This document shows, piece by piece, positions 26,023-34,865 of a DNA stretch of 64,000 nucleotides. The position numbers were made by a program, and so were the translations under genes. Origin of the DNA: Acinetobacter sp. XS-4 (lineage in GTDB: Bacteria > Pseudomonadota > Gammaproteobacteria > Pseudomonadales > Moraxellaceae); the NCBI RefSeq assembly GCF_023920705.1, contig NZ_CP094657.1, forward strand, positions 620,001 through 684,000, given 5' to 3'. The stretch's first letter is position 1. The number at the start of each line of letters is the position of its first letter. The notes under the pieces are model-generated. The model saw only the letters and a list, made by a program, of their open reading frames with translations. It did not search any database and was not told the DNA's origin.

Positions 26023-28428
26023 ATGACTCAACCTACTTCAAGATCAGGTTTAACGACTTTTACCGTAATTATTATTGGGTTATTAGCGTTATTCCTGTTA
26101 ATTGGAGGTATTTGGCTCGCTACATTAGGCGGTTCAATTTACTATATTATTGCTGGTGTATTACTCCTAATTGTTGCATGGCAACTCTATAAGCGCGCAT
26201 CTACAGCATTGTGGGCGTACGCTGCTTTAATGCTGGGTACCATTATTTGGGGTGTCTGGGAAGTTGGAACAGACTTCTGGGCGCTTGCACCTCGTTTAGA
26301 TATTTTAGGTATTCTTGGTTTATGGTTATTGGTTCCAGCCGTAACTCGTGGAATCAGCAACCTTGGATCAAGTAAAGTTGCCTTATCTTCAACTCTAGCA
26401 ATTGCAATTTTGTTGATGCTCTATTCGATTTTCAACGATCCGCAAGAAATTAATGGTGAAATCAAGACACCTCAACCAGAAACTGCTCAAGCAGTGCCTG
26501 GTGTAGCAGAGAGTGACTGGCCAGCGTATGGTCGTACTCAGGCAGGTGTACGTTATTCTCCGTTAAAGCAGATTAATGATCAAAACGTAAAAGATTTGAA
26601 AGTTGCTTGGACTTTACGTACTGGTGATCTTAAAACGGGTAATGACTCTGGCGAAACGACCAATCAGGTTACACCGATTAAAATCGGTAATAACATGTTT
26701 ATCTGTACAGCCCATCAACAATTAATTTCAATTGATCCAGCTACAGGTAAAGAAAAATGGCGTTTTGATCCGAAGCTTAAAACGGATAAATCGTTCCAGC
26801 ATTTAACTTGCCGTGGTGTGATGTATTACGATGCAAACAATACAACTGAGTTTGCAACGAGTCTCCAGGGCAAGAAATCTGACTCTACACAATGTCCGCG
26901 TAAAGTCTTTGTTCCTGTGAATGATGGCCGTTTAGTTGCGGTAAATGCTGACACTGGTAAAGCATGTACTGACTTTGGTGAAAATGGTGAAGTGAACTTG
27001 CAAGAGTTTATGCCATATGCTTACCCAGGTGGTTACAACCCAACATCTCCTGGTATCGTGACTGGTTCAACAGTTGTTATTGCTGGTTCGGTAACAGATA
27101 ACTACTCAAATAAAGAACCATCTGGTGTAATTCGTGGATACGACGTTAACACTGGTAAACTACTTTGGGTATTTGATACTGGCGCAGCAGATCCAAATGC
27201 AATGCCGGGCGAAGGTACGAATTTCGTTCATAACTCACCAAATGCATGGGCTCCTTTAGCATACGATGCCAAACTTGATATCGTTTATGTTCCAACAGGT
27301 GTAGGTACTCCAGATATCTGGGGTGGCGACCGTACTGAGTTGAAAGAACGTTATGCAAACTCGATGTTAGCGATTAATGCTTCAACTGGTAAATTAGTGT
27401 GGAACTTCCAGACAACCCATCATGATTTATGGGATATGGACGTACCGTCACAACCATCTTTAGCTGATATTAAAAACAAAGCTGGCCAAACTGTTCCTGC
27501 AATCTATGTATTGACAAAAACAGGTAATGCCTTTGTTCTTGATCGTCGTAATGGTCAACCAATTGTTCCTGTAACTGAGAAACCAGTTCCACAAACAGTT
27601 CAACGTGGACCACAAACTAAAGGCGAGCATTATTCAAAAACTCAGCCATTCTCTGACTTGAACTTAGCTCCACAAGATAAATTGACTGATAAAGACATGT
27701 GGGGTGCCACTATGCTTGATCAGCTCATGTGTCGTGTATCTTTCAAACGTCTAAATTACGATGGTATTTATACTCCACCATCTGAAAACGGTACTTTAGT
27801 TTTCCCTGGTAACTTAGGTGTGTTTGAATGGGGTGGTATGTCAGTTAACCCTGACCGTCAGGTTGCTGTAATGAACCCGATTGGTCTGCCATTCGTCAGT
27901 CGTTTAATTCCTGCTGATCCAAACCGTGCACAAACTGCAAAAGGTGCGGGAACTGAGCAGGGCGTACAACCGATGTACGGCGTACCTTATGGTGTTGAAA
28001 TTAGCGCATTCTTATCTCCGCTTGGTTTACCTTGTAAACAACCAGCTTGGGGCTATGTAGCTGGCGTTGATTTGAAAACTCATGAAGTGGTATGGAAAAA
28101 ACGTATTGGTACAATTCGTGACAGCTTACCGAACTTGTTCCAGTTACCAGCTGTAAAAATTGGTGTGCCTGGTTTAGGTGGTTCAATTTCTACTGCCGGT
28201 AATGTCATGTTTGTTGGTGCAACTCAAGATAACTACTTACGTGCGTTTAACGTTACTAATGGTAAGAAACTTTGGGAAGCGCGTTTGCCAGCAGGTGGAC
28301 AAGCAACACCAATGACTTATGAAATCAATGGTAAGCAATATGTTGTGATTATGGCTGGTGGTCATGGTTCATTTGGTACAAAAATGGGCGACTATTTAGT
28401 GGCCTATGCCTTACCAGATAACAAATAA
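26023..28428 (+). CDS. gcd: Membrane-bound PQQ-dependent glucose dehydrogenase (GDH-A)
   Basis: An 801-residue quinoprotein that oxidises aldoses to lactones in the periplasm and passes electrons to ubiquinone. The first about 150 residues contain five transmembrane helices; the rest is the eight-bladed beta-propeller binding PQQ and calcium, with tryptophan-docking repeats (for example DPATGKEKWRFDP and NASTGKLVWNFQTTHHDLWDMD). Starting at ATG 26023 (MTQPTSRSG, ribosome site AGAGGTGG) gives exactly the 801 residues of the well-studied Acinetobacter calcoaceticus enzyme, to which it is nearly identical as I recall it. A possible PQQ receptor is encoded at 45372-47510. Confidence 0.97.
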   Translation: MTQPTSRSGLTTFTVIIIGLLALFLLIGGIWLATLGGSIYYIIAGVLLLIVAWQLYKRASTALWAYAALMLGTIIWGVWEVGTDFWALAPRLDILGILGLWLLVPAVTRGISNLGSSKVALSSTLAIAILLMLYSIFNDPQEINGEIKTPQPETAQAVPGVAESDWPAYGRTQAGVRYSPLKQINDQNVKDLKVAWTLRTGDLKTGNDSGETTNQVTPIKIGNNMFICTAHQQLISIDPATGKEKWRFDPKLKTDKSFQHLTCRGVMYYDANNTTEFATSLQGKKSDSTQCPRKVFVPVNDGRLVAVNADTGKACTDFGENGEVNLQEFMPYAYPGGYNPTSPGIVTGSTVVIAGSVTDNYSNKEPSGVIRGYDVNTGKLLWVFDTGAADPNAMPGEGTNFVHNSPNAWAPLAYDAKLDIVYVPTGVGTPDIWGGDRTELKERYANSMLAINASTGKLVWNFQTTHHDLWDMDVPSQPSLADIKNKAGQTVPAIYVLTKTGNAFVLDRRNGQPIVPVTEKPVPQTVQRGPQTKGEHYSKTQPFSDLNLAPQDKLTDKDMWGATMLDQLMCRVSFKRLNYDGIYTPPSENGTLVFPGNLGVFEWGGMSVNPDRQVAVMNPIGLPFVSRLIPADPNRAQTAKGAGTEQGVQPMYGVPYGVEISAFLSPLGLPCKQPAWGYVAGVDLKTHEVVWKKRIGTIRDSLPNLFQLPAVKIGVPGLGGSISTAGNVMFVGATQDNYLRAFNVTNGKKLWEARLPAGGQATPMTYEINGKQYVVIMAGGHGSFGTKMGDYLVAYALPDNK

Positions 28429-28446
28429 AAAGCTTCTATAGAAAGG

Positions 28447-28472
28447 GCCTGGATTTATCCAGGCTTTTTTTT
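28447..28472 (+). terminator. Intrinsic terminator of gcd
   Basis: GCCTGGA, TTTA loop, TCCAGGC, then eight T residues. Confidence 0.92.
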
Positions 28473-28593
28473 GTCGATTTATATTAAAGCTTATCAATAA
28501 AACCGTTATTAAATATGCAAAAAAAGCATTTTATTGATGAATGAAAGCTCGTTATGCTATCCGCCTTAATAATGAATCTACTAGCCATACGCC

Positions 28594-30237
28594 ATGTATT
28601 TATATACCGATTTCGACCAGCAGCTGGTTAATGAACGAGTTGCTCAGTTCCGTGATCAGACTGAACGCTATTTAGCTGGCAAACTTTCTGAAGACGAATA
28701 TCGTCCATTACGTTTGCAAAATGGTTTATATGTGCAACGCTATGCGCCTATGTTGCGTATTGCTGTGCCGTATGGCTTAATGAATTCTAAGCAATTACGT
28801 AAAGTTGCTGAAGTTTCAACTGCTTATGACCGTGGTTATGCACACGTATCTACACGTCAAAACATCCAGTTGAACTGGCCTGCACTTGAAGATGTGCCAG
28901 ATATTTTGGCTGAACTTGCAACTGTACAAATGCATGCCATTCAAACCAGTGGTAACTGTATTCGTAACACAACAACTGACCAATATGCAGGTGTGGTTGC
29001 TGGTGAAATTGCAGATCCACGTCCAACATGTGAATTGATTCGTCAGTGGAGTACATTCCACCCAGAATTTGCATTCTTGCCACGTAAGTTCAAAATTGCT
29101 GTTTCTGCACTTGAAGAAAAAGATCGTGCGGCAACTGCATTCCACGATATTGGTGTTTATATCGTGCGTAATGAAGCGGGCGAAATCGGCTATAAAATTA
29201 TGGCTGGTGGTGGTTTAGGCCGTACTCCGATCATTGGTAGCGTTATTCGTGAGTTTTTACCACGTGAAGATTTAATTGCTTATTTAGAAGCTGTTTTACG
29301 TGTTTATAACTTGCATGGCCGTCGCGATAATAAATATAAAGCACGTATCAAAATTCTAGTTAAAGCATTAACTCCTGAAGTGTTTGCACAGAAAGTTGAA
29401 GCTGAATTTGAACATACACGTGAATCATTAAGAATTCAGCCAGAAATCTTGAAAAAACTGGATGAAGAATTCATTCCATTTGACTATCAAGATTTGGCAG
29501 ATGAAGACTTCACTGCTTTATTTGCTGAGCATCCAAAATTCAAGCAATGGTTCAATATCAACACGCACGCGCATAAAGTGAAGGGCTATCGCATTGTTAC
29601 GATTTCTCTAAAACGTGCAGGTATTGCACCGGGTGATATGACCACCGAAGAAATGAATTTTATTGCAGACCTTGCTGATAAATACACTTTCGGTGAACTT
29701 CGCACGACTCATGAACAAAATATTGCTTTGGCAGATGTACCTCAAAAAGATTTGTTTGATGTATGGCAAGCGCTTGAACAGCAAAATATGGCACGTGCAC
29801 ATATTGGTTTTATTACCGATATTATTAGTTGCCCAGGCGGTGATTTCTGTTCACTTGCAAATGCGAAATCAATTCCAATTGCTGAAGCAATTACACGCCG
29901 TTTCGATGACTTAGACAAAGTTTATGACCTTGGTCATTTAGACTTAAATATTTCTGGTTGTATGAATGCTTGTGGTCACCACCACGTTGGTAATATCGGT
30001 ATTTTAGGTGTAGATAAAAAAGGCGCCGAATTCTACCAAATTACATTAGGTGGTAATTCAGATCATGATGCATCAATCGGTGACATCTTGGGACCATCAT
30101 TTGCAGCAGATGCTGTTGCCGACGTAATTGAAGAAGTATTAAATACTTATCTTGATTTGCGTACTGAAGGTGAGCGTTTTGTAGATACATATCGCCGTGT
30201 AGGAATTCAACCATTTAAGGAGCGTGCATATGCTTAA
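28594..30237 (+). CDS. cysI: Assimilatory sulfite reductase hemoprotein (nitrite/sulfite reductase family)
   Basis: A 547-residue siroheme/4Fe-4S enzyme reducing sulfite to sulfide for cysteine synthesis. The cluster ligands are Cys413 and Cys419 (CPGGDFC) and Cys456 and Cys460 (CMNAC), in the C-X5-C...C-X3-C pattern of the family. The two ferredoxin-like half domains are intact, including the substrate-binding arginines in TRQNIQLNW near residue 87. The family also contains nitrite reductases; the DUF934 partner downstream (8-nt overlap) favours the sulfite role. An AAGGAG for the next gene is inside the 3' end. Confidence 0.9.
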   Translation: MYLYTDFDQQLVNERVAQFRDQTERYLAGKLSEDEYRPLRLQNGLYVQRYAPMLRIAVPYGLMNSKQLRKVAEVSTAYDRGYAHVSTRQNIQLNWPALEDVPDILAELATVQMHAIQTSGNCIRNTTTDQYAGVVAGEIADPRPTCELIRQWSTFHPEFAFLPRKFKIAVSALEEKDRAATAFHDIGVYIVRNEAGEIGYKIMAGGGLGRTPIIGSVIREFLPREDLIAYLEAVLRVYNLHGRRDNKYKARIKILVKALTPEVFAQKVEAEFEHTRESLRIQPEILKKLDEEFIPFDYQDLADEDFTALFAEHPKFKQWFNINTHAHKVKGYRIVTISLKRAGIAPGDMTTEEMNFIADLADKYTFGELRTTHEQNIALADVPQKDLFDVWQALEQQNMARAHIGFITDIISCPGGDFCSLANAKSIPIAEAITRRFDDLDKVYDLGHLDLNISGCMNACGHHHVGNIGILGVDKKGAEFYQITLGGNSDHDASIGDILGPSFAADAVADVIEEVLNTYLDLRTEGERFVDTYRRVGIQPFKERAYA

Positions 30238-30718
30238 TACAGCTCTACCAGTGCTTTATAAAGATGGCACGATTGCAGATAATACTTATCAAATCATTGC
30301 TGAAGATGGTGTTATTCCCCAAGGTGACGTTGTCGTAACAACAGCTCAGCTCGACCAATTAGCTAACGTTCAAGGCAAAAAAGCTTTGTATGTGACTGTG
30401 AATGATTCACCTGAAAATCATACTTTTCCATTAAATGAACTTGATGCAATTTTTATTGAGTTTGCAGGTTTCGGTGATGGCCGAGGTTACTCATTTGCAG
30501 CACTGTTACGCCGCCAAGGTTTCCAAGGTGAGTTACGTGCAACAGGTGATGTGTTTAAGGATGTTTTAAACTACTTAAAGCGTTCTGGTTTTGATAGCTT
30601 TGTCGTAAAAGAAGGCAAAGACGTACACGAAGCTGCGGCAGGTTTGCAAGACTTTACCAATCCGTATCAAGCTTCAACTGGTGTGCCAGAAGCGAGTTAT
30701 CAAACAGGTGCTCAATAA
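30230..30718 (+). CDS. DUF934 protein, partner of CysI
   Basis: A 162-residue protein of DUF934 (PF06073), found almost always behind cysI-type sulfite reductase genes, and often called an oxidoreductase although its activity is not known. The conserved FAGFGDGRGYSFAALLRRQGFQGELRATGDVF is at residues about 80-115. The start at ATG 30230 is preceded by TAAGGAG 7-8 nt upstream and overlaps cysI by 8 nt, indicating coupled translation. An electron-transfer or assembly role for CysI is likely from context only. Confidence 0.9.
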   Translation: MLNTALPVLYKDGTIADNTYQIIAEDGVIPQGDVVVTTAQLDQLANVQGKKALYVTVNDSPENHTFPLNELDAIFIEFAGFGDGRGYSFAALLRRQGFQGELRATGDVFKDVLNYLKRSGFDSFVVKEGKDVHEAAAGLQDFTNPYQASTGVPEASYQTGAQ

Positions 30719-30728
30719 ATCCTGAAAT

Positions 30729-30757
30729 AAAAAAGCCCGCAATTTGCGGGATTTTTT
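30729..30757. terminator. Bidirectional terminator between DUF934 and PhnB-like genes
   Basis: CCCGC, AATTT loop, GCGGG, with A/T runs on both sides, so it can serve both convergent genes. Confidence 0.85.
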
Positions 30758-30767
30758 ATATTGAAAA

Positions 30768-31211
30768 TTATGTATCAAGTTGGCAGTTAACCATCCACTT
30801 TATACCAAATTGATCGGTAAACGCTCCGTATAATGCACCCCAGAATGTTTTTTCTAGAGGCATTTCAATTTGACCGTTAACAGATAAAGCATCAAAAAGT
30901 TGTTTAGCTTTTTCTTGTTCATCCTTTTCAAGGTTAATTGCGATGTAGTGATTATTGCCTTGGGTAAAAACACTATTAGGCGCACAGAACTGATCATTTG
31001 TATCTGATGCCATAAGTACAGTGTATTCATTAATGGGTAGAGAAACGTGAAGAACCAGATTTTTGTTCGCTTCAGATAATGTCACACCTTCTGACGGTGG
31101 CATATCACCATAGCGACTCAACATGGCGAACTCGCCACCAAAAACTGATTTATAAAAATTAAAGGCCTGCTCTGCCTGACCTTGGAAATTGAGATAGTGA
31201 TTGAGTTGCAT
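30768..31211 (-). CDS. PhnB-like VOC-superfamily protein
   Basis: A 147-residue protein of the glyoxalase/bleomycin-resistance/dioxygenase (VOC) fold, PhnB-like subgroup. It starts with the LNHYLNFQGQAEQAFNFYKSVFGGEF motif and ends with the WGALYGAFTDQFGIKWMVNC signature. These proteins are often small metal-dependent or ligand-binding enzymes; the E. coli PhnB has no known phosphonate role. I cannot assign a substrate. It is monocistronic between two terminators. Confidence 0.9.
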   Translation of the reverse strand: MQLNHYLNFQGQAEQAFNFYKSVFGGEFAMLSRYGDMPPSEGVTLSEANKNLVLHVSLPINEYTVLMASDTNDQFCAPNSVFTQGNNHYIAINLEKDEQEKAKQLFDALSVNGQIEMPLEKTFWGALYGAFTDQFGIKWMVNCQLDT

Positions 31212-31300
31212 TGTTATTGTCCATTGTTGTTTTCGTTTAAAAGAATAAGTTAAAACTTAAAAGTGATTTTGTGGGTCATTTTTTGTAGTTTTTTCATAAA

Positions 31301-31324
31301 AAAATCCCACCGAAGTGGGATTTT
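31301..31324 (-). terminator. Intrinsic terminator of the thiolase gene
   Basis: On the minus strand AAAATCCCAC, a TTCG tetraloop, and GTGGGATTTT with extra T residues: a 10-bp perfect stem with a stable loop. Confidence 0.9.
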
Positions 31325-31341
31325 AAAATAGTTAATTTTAA

Positions 31342-32517
31342 TTAAAAAAGTTCAATCGCAACGGCTGTTGCTTCACCACCGCCAATACAAAGTGCTGCAA
31401 TACCTTTTTTACCGCCAGTACGTTTCAGTGCATGAATTAGTGTAAGAATAATACGAGAACCTGTAGAACCTACTGGATGACCTAGGGCACAAGCACCACC
31501 ATTGATATTGACTTTTTCAGCATCAAGTTTGAAATCATCAATTGGGCACATAGTGACCATAGCAAAAGCTTCGTTAATTTCCCATAGGTCGACATCTTGA
31601 GCATTCCAACCCGCTTTTTTCAGAACTTTTTCGATGGCACCAACAGGAGCGATTGTAAATTCTGAAGGATGTTGAGAGTTTGAAGCTGTTGCAATAATTT
31701 TTGCAAGTGGTTGTAAACCACGCTGTGCTGCAACTTCACTTGATGTCAGTACCAATGCAGATGCGCCATCCGAAATAGAACTCGCGTTTGCTGCTGTGAT
31801 TGTTCCGTCTTTTGCAAAAGCTGGTTTAAGTGAAGGAATTTTGTCGATCTTTGCATTTAAGGGTTGTTCATCTTGATCAACAACAACATCACCTTTACGA
31901 CTAGGTACGGTAACCGAAACAATTTCATCTTTGAAATAACCTTCGGTAATTGCCGTTTGAGCACGTTTCAAAGAACGAATTGCAAAGTCATCCATTTGCT
32001 CGCGTGTATAGCCACGAGTATTTGCCATATCTTGAGCAAAAGAACCCATTAAACGACCAGTTTCGGCATCTTCAAGTCCATCAAGAAACATATGATCTTT
32101 AATTTCACCATGGCCCATACGATAGCCAGCACGTGCTTTTGGTAAAACATAAGGCGCGTTTGTCATAGATTCCATACCGCCAGCAACAACAATTTCAGCA
32201 CTACCTGCTTTAATCATATCGGTTGCTTGCATCACGGCTTTCATGCCAGAGCCACAAAGCTTATTAATCGTCACAGCACCTGTAGAATCAGGTAAGCCAG
32301 CTTTGCGCATTGCTTGGCGAGCAGGGCCTTGCTTTAAGCCAGCAGGAAGAACACAACCCATAATGACCTCTTCGACATCAGTAGGTTGTAAACCTGCTCT
32401 TACGATTGCTTCTTTAATGGTGACAGCACCTAATTCAGGTGCTGTCAGTCCCGATAATGCTCCTTGAAAACCACCCATAGCAGTACGAGCACCATTAACA
32501 ATTACGATGTCAGTCAT
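31342..32517 (-). CDS. Acetyl-CoA acetyltransferase (second thiolase)
   Basis: A 391-residue thiolase of the PhaA/AtoB type. The active cysteine lies in NKLCGSGMKAVMQATDM near residue 88, and VNINGGACALGHPVGSTGSR and the C-terminal CIGGG cysteine motif are complete. It condenses two acetyl-CoA or cleaves acetoacetyl-CoA. It is not adjacent to a FadB-type gene, unlike the thiolase at 20746-21951. The gene appears monocistronic; the assignment between biosynthetic and degradative roles cannot be made from sequence. Confidence 0.93.
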   Translation of the reverse strand: MTDIVIVNGARTAMGGFQGALSGLTAPELGAVTIKEAIVRAGLQPTDVEEVIMGCVLPAGLKQGPARQAMRKAGLPDSTGAVTINKLCGSGMKAVMQATDMIKAGSAEIVVAGGMESMTNAPYVLPKARAGYRMGHGEIKDHMFLDGLEDAETGRLMGSFAQDMANTRGYTREQMDDFAIRSLKRAQTAITEGYFKDEIVSVTVPSRKGDVVVDQDEQPLNAKIDKIPSLKPAFAKDGTITAANASSISDGASALVLTSSEVAAQRGLQPLAKIIATASNSQHPSEFTIAPVGAIEKVLKKAGWNAQDVDLWEINEAFAMVTMCPIDDFKLDAEKVNINGGACALGHPVGSTGSRIILTLIHALKRTGGKKGIAALCIGGGEATAVAIELF

Positions 32518-32625
32518 TGTTGTAATCTCCGATTGTTCTTAATCTCAAAATAAGAAATGTTTAAAACCTAGGCAGTATATTGTAAAAATCAGGCAGAGAT
32601 ATCTTCTGCGTTAGACTGTAGAGTT

Positions 32626-33141
32626 CTAACAATTTTTAAAGTCTTCTAAACGAGTGTGGCCCATTTTGCTGAGGACTAATTTAAAGTTTTTAAGCTGATC
32701 ATAAGAACAATACGTAAAACTGCCATTAGACTCACGTGGCAATCCAGTGTCGCCCTGAAATACGATACTGTTTAATTTTTTGCCGAACTTTTGAAATTTT
32801 AAAGAACCATAACGATTGTTAAGCTCGACATTGGTCAATATCTCTTCGTTACTTTCTCTTTGTAGATTATGATTGGTGTCTACAAAGCTTATAAGGCTTG
32901 TATTCCAATTACTATTACATAGCGTTAAATCAACACTTGGGCAAAGTACGACACTCTTATGTCGTAGAATTGCGTCGTATTTGGCTTTTTGTATATGAAT
33001 TGTCAGTAGTTGAGGCGTGTTTTTTAATTCTAACGAAGCCATAAATTGATGGTATAAAGGAACGGCTAGGGTGAGCATAATCATAAGAATTGCGAGCGTT
33101 ATAGTGAGTTCCATCAATGTGAAACCGGGAGATTTAAACAT
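32626..33141 (-). CDS. FimT/GspH family type IV pilin-like minor pseudopilin
   Basis: A 171-residue protein with a prepilin leader and an N-methylation motif GFTLMELTITLAILMIMLTLAVPLYHQFM: a short positive leader (MFKSP), cleavage after Gly, Glu at +5 and a hydrophobic helix. The remainder resembles GspH/FimT minor pseudopilins of PF12019, with about four cysteines. It would be processed by the prepilin peptidase PilD and join the tip of a type IV pilus or type II secretion pseudopilus. No partner pilin genes are nearby; it is an orphan in this window, upstream of ompA on the other strand. Confidence 0.85.
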   Translation of the reverse strand: MFKSPGFTLMELTITLAILMIMLTLAVPLYHQFMASLELKNTPQLLTIHIQKAKYDAILRHKSVVLCPSVDLTLCNSNWNTSLISFVDTNHNLQRESNEEILTNVELNNRYGSLKFQKFGKKLNSIVFQGDTGLPRESNGSFTYCSYDQLKNFKLVLSKMGHTRLEDFKNC

Positions 33142-33520
33142 TAAAATTCCTTAATATATAAAGAAATATTTTGATTTTATGCGTTCTATCAATGATTTAT
33201 ATGGCTTTTTATAATGAGGAAACACAAAATTAAATAAAGGTTATCAGGACGCTAGAATACTGGTAAAATCACCCTAAGCGAAAGAAAGAAGTTGTTCATA
33301 TTTGCTAGTTGAGTAAAAAATTACCGAATTACAACGGAAATTGTAAGTAATTTTGTCAATAATTTACTTGATTAAAATTATCAAGCACTTGGAAAGTCTA
33401 TCAAGTGTTTGTATGATTCAAATGTGAATAGCTTAAAAATAATACTGGGGTGAAAATATCTCAGGGGCCAATAAATTTAGGCTGAGCTTGAACAACAATT
33501 GTTATCTCTGGAGGATATCC
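33142..33520. promoter_or_regulatory. Divergent intergenic region upstream of ompA
   Basis: A 379-bp AT-rich gap without a gene. It holds overlapping short dyads: CTTGAT (33367-33372) with ATCAAG (33380-33385), and CACTTG (33386-33391) with CAAGTG (33402-33407). Together they place TATCAAG at 33379 and 33399, 20 bp apart. There is also a 10-bp palindrome AACAATTGTT (33494-33503) just before the ribosome site GGAGG. I could not choose a convincing promoter: TTGTCA (33353-33358) lacks a well-spaced -10. The ompA transcript likely has a long 5' UTR. Confidence 0.4.
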
Positions 33521-34579
33521 ATGAAATTGAGTCGTATTGCACTTGCTATGCTTGTTGCTGCTCCATTAGCTGCTGCTAATGCTGGCGTAACTGTTACACC
33601 ATTATTGCTTGGTTACACTTTCCAAGACAGCCAACACAACAATGGCGGTGACAAAGGTGAGTTAACTAACGGACCTGAACTACAAGACGATTTATTCGTT
33701 GGTGCAGCTCTTGGTATCGAGTTAACACCATGGTTAGGTTTCGAAGCTGAATATAACCAAGTTAAAGGTGATGTAGACGGTCTTGCTGCTGGCGCTGAAT
33801 ACAAACAAAAACAAATCAACGGTAACTTCTATGTTACTTCTGATTTAATCACTAAAAACTATGACAGCAAAATCAAGCCATACGTATTGTTAGGTGCTGG
33901 TCACTACAAATACGAGATTCCTGATCTTGCGTACCATAACGATGAAGAAGGTACTTTAGGTAATGCTGGTTTTGGTGCTTTCTGGCGCTTAAACGATGCT
34001 TTATCTCTTCGTACAGAAGCTCGTGGTACTTATAACTTTGACGAAAAATTCTGGAACTATACAGCTCTTGCTGGTTTAAACGTAGTTCTTGGTGGTCACT
34101 TGAAGCCTGCTGCTCCTGTAGTAGAAGTTGCTCCAGTTGAACCAACTCCAGTTGCTCCACAACCACAAGAGTTAACTGAAGACCTTAACATGGAACTTCG
34201 TGTGTTCTTTGATACTAACAAATCAAACATCAAAGACCAATACAAGCCAGAAATCGCTAAAGTTGCTGAGAAGTTAACTGAATACCCTAACGCTACTGCA
34301 CGTATCGAAGGTCACACAGATAACACTGGTCCACGTAAGTTAAACGAACGTTTATCTTTAGCTCGTGCTAACTCTGTTAAATCAGCTCTTGTAAACGAAT
34401 ACAACGTTGATGCATCTCGTTTGTCTACTCAAGGTTTCGCTTGGGATCAACCGATTGCTGACAACAAAACTAAAGAAGGCCGTGCTATGAACCGTCGTGT
34501 ATTCGCGACAATCACTGGTAGCCGTACTGTAGTTGTTCAACCTGGTCAAGAAGCGGCAGCTCCTGCAGCAGCTCAATAA
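33521..34579 (+). CDS. ompA: Outer membrane protein A
   Basis: A 352-residue porin/structural protein. It has a signal peptide of about 22 residues (cleavage after ANA), an N-terminal eight-stranded beta-barrel (mature [14 protein letters not shown] to about residue 200), a Pro/Ala/Val linker ([17 protein letters not shown]), and a C-terminal OmpA-like peptidoglycan-binding domain ([10 protein letters not shown], then [25 protein letters not shown]), with the Asp and Arg that bind diaminopimelate. It anchors the outer membrane, forms a low-permeability porin and is the main surface antigen of A. baumannii. The start has GGAGG at the right spacing. Variable surface loops make this a typing marker. 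Confidence 0.97.
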   Translation: MKLSRIALAMLVAAPLAAANAGVTVTPLLLGYTFQDSQHNNGGDKGELTNGPELQDDLFVGAALGIELTPWLGFEAEYNQVKGDVDGLAAGAEYKQKQINGNFYVTSDLITKNYDSKIKPYVLLGAGHYKYEIPDLAYHNDEEGTLGNAGFGAFWRLNDALSLRTEARGTYNFDEKFWNYTALAGLNVVLGGHLKPAAPVVEVAPVEPTPVAPQPQELTEDLNMELRVFFDTNKSNIKDQYKPEIAKVAEKLTEYPNATARIEGHTDNTGPRKLNERLSLARANSVKSALVNEYNVDASRLSTQGFAWDQPIADNKTKEGRAMNRRVFATITGSRTVVVQPGQEAAAPAAAQ

Positions 34580-34597
34580 TTTGAGTTCTTGAACAGT

Positions 34598-34628
34598 AAA
34601 AAAGCGACTCGTTAGAGTCGCTTTTTTT
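34598..34628 (+). terminator. Strong intrinsic terminator of ompA
   Basis: AAAAAAGCGACTC, GTTA loop, GAGTCGCTTTTTT: a 13-bp perfect stem ending in seven T residues, as expected for a highly expressed gene. Confidence 0.93.
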
Positions 34629-34703
34629 ATTGCGATTTTTAAAATATTTAGTCATTTCTATGTCTCCTTAATAATAATTACTTTCGATCTTGGTCTAAAC
34701 TAT

Positions 34704-34862
34704 TTACCAATCACCTTTTCTCAATTGCTGTTTAGTATCTTGTCTATCTCTACGATGTTGAGCACGAGGTTTCTCTGTTTCATGCATTCCACCTTTGTGA
34801 AGTAAAGGGGAAAGAGCCACTTGATTACGGACTTTGATTTTTGACATTTCTTTAATTTTCAT
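34704..34862 (-). CDS. 52-residue basic protein encoded behind rtcB
   Basis: A short reading frame directly after rtcB: the ATG at 34862 is 3 nt past the rtcB stop, and AAAGG lies 8 nt before it. The product is 52 residues and strongly basic (about 15 Lys, Arg and His), starting MKIKEMSKIKVRN, with a VALSPLLHKGG segment in the middle and a Gln/Arg/Lys-rich tail ending GDW. There is no signal peptide or membrane helix. I vaguely recall similar small conserved proteins in other Proteobacteria, but no function. RNA binding is plausible given charge and the neighbour, but unproven. It would be cotranscribed with rtcB. Confidence 0.7.
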   Translation of the reverse strand: MKIKEMSKIKVRNQVALSPLLHKGGMHETEKPRAQHRRDRQDTKQQLRKGDW

Positions 34863-34865
34863 GTT

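Noticed and set aside
28816..29145. 109-residue minus-strand frame inside cysI
   Set aside because: It is a shadow of a well-conserved enzyme, cysteine-rich only by reverse complement.
33353..33381. ompA promoter with TTGTCA
   Set aside because: Only AATTAT falls at the correct spacing, while the better TAAAAT is just 14 nt away; I could not choose a promoter.
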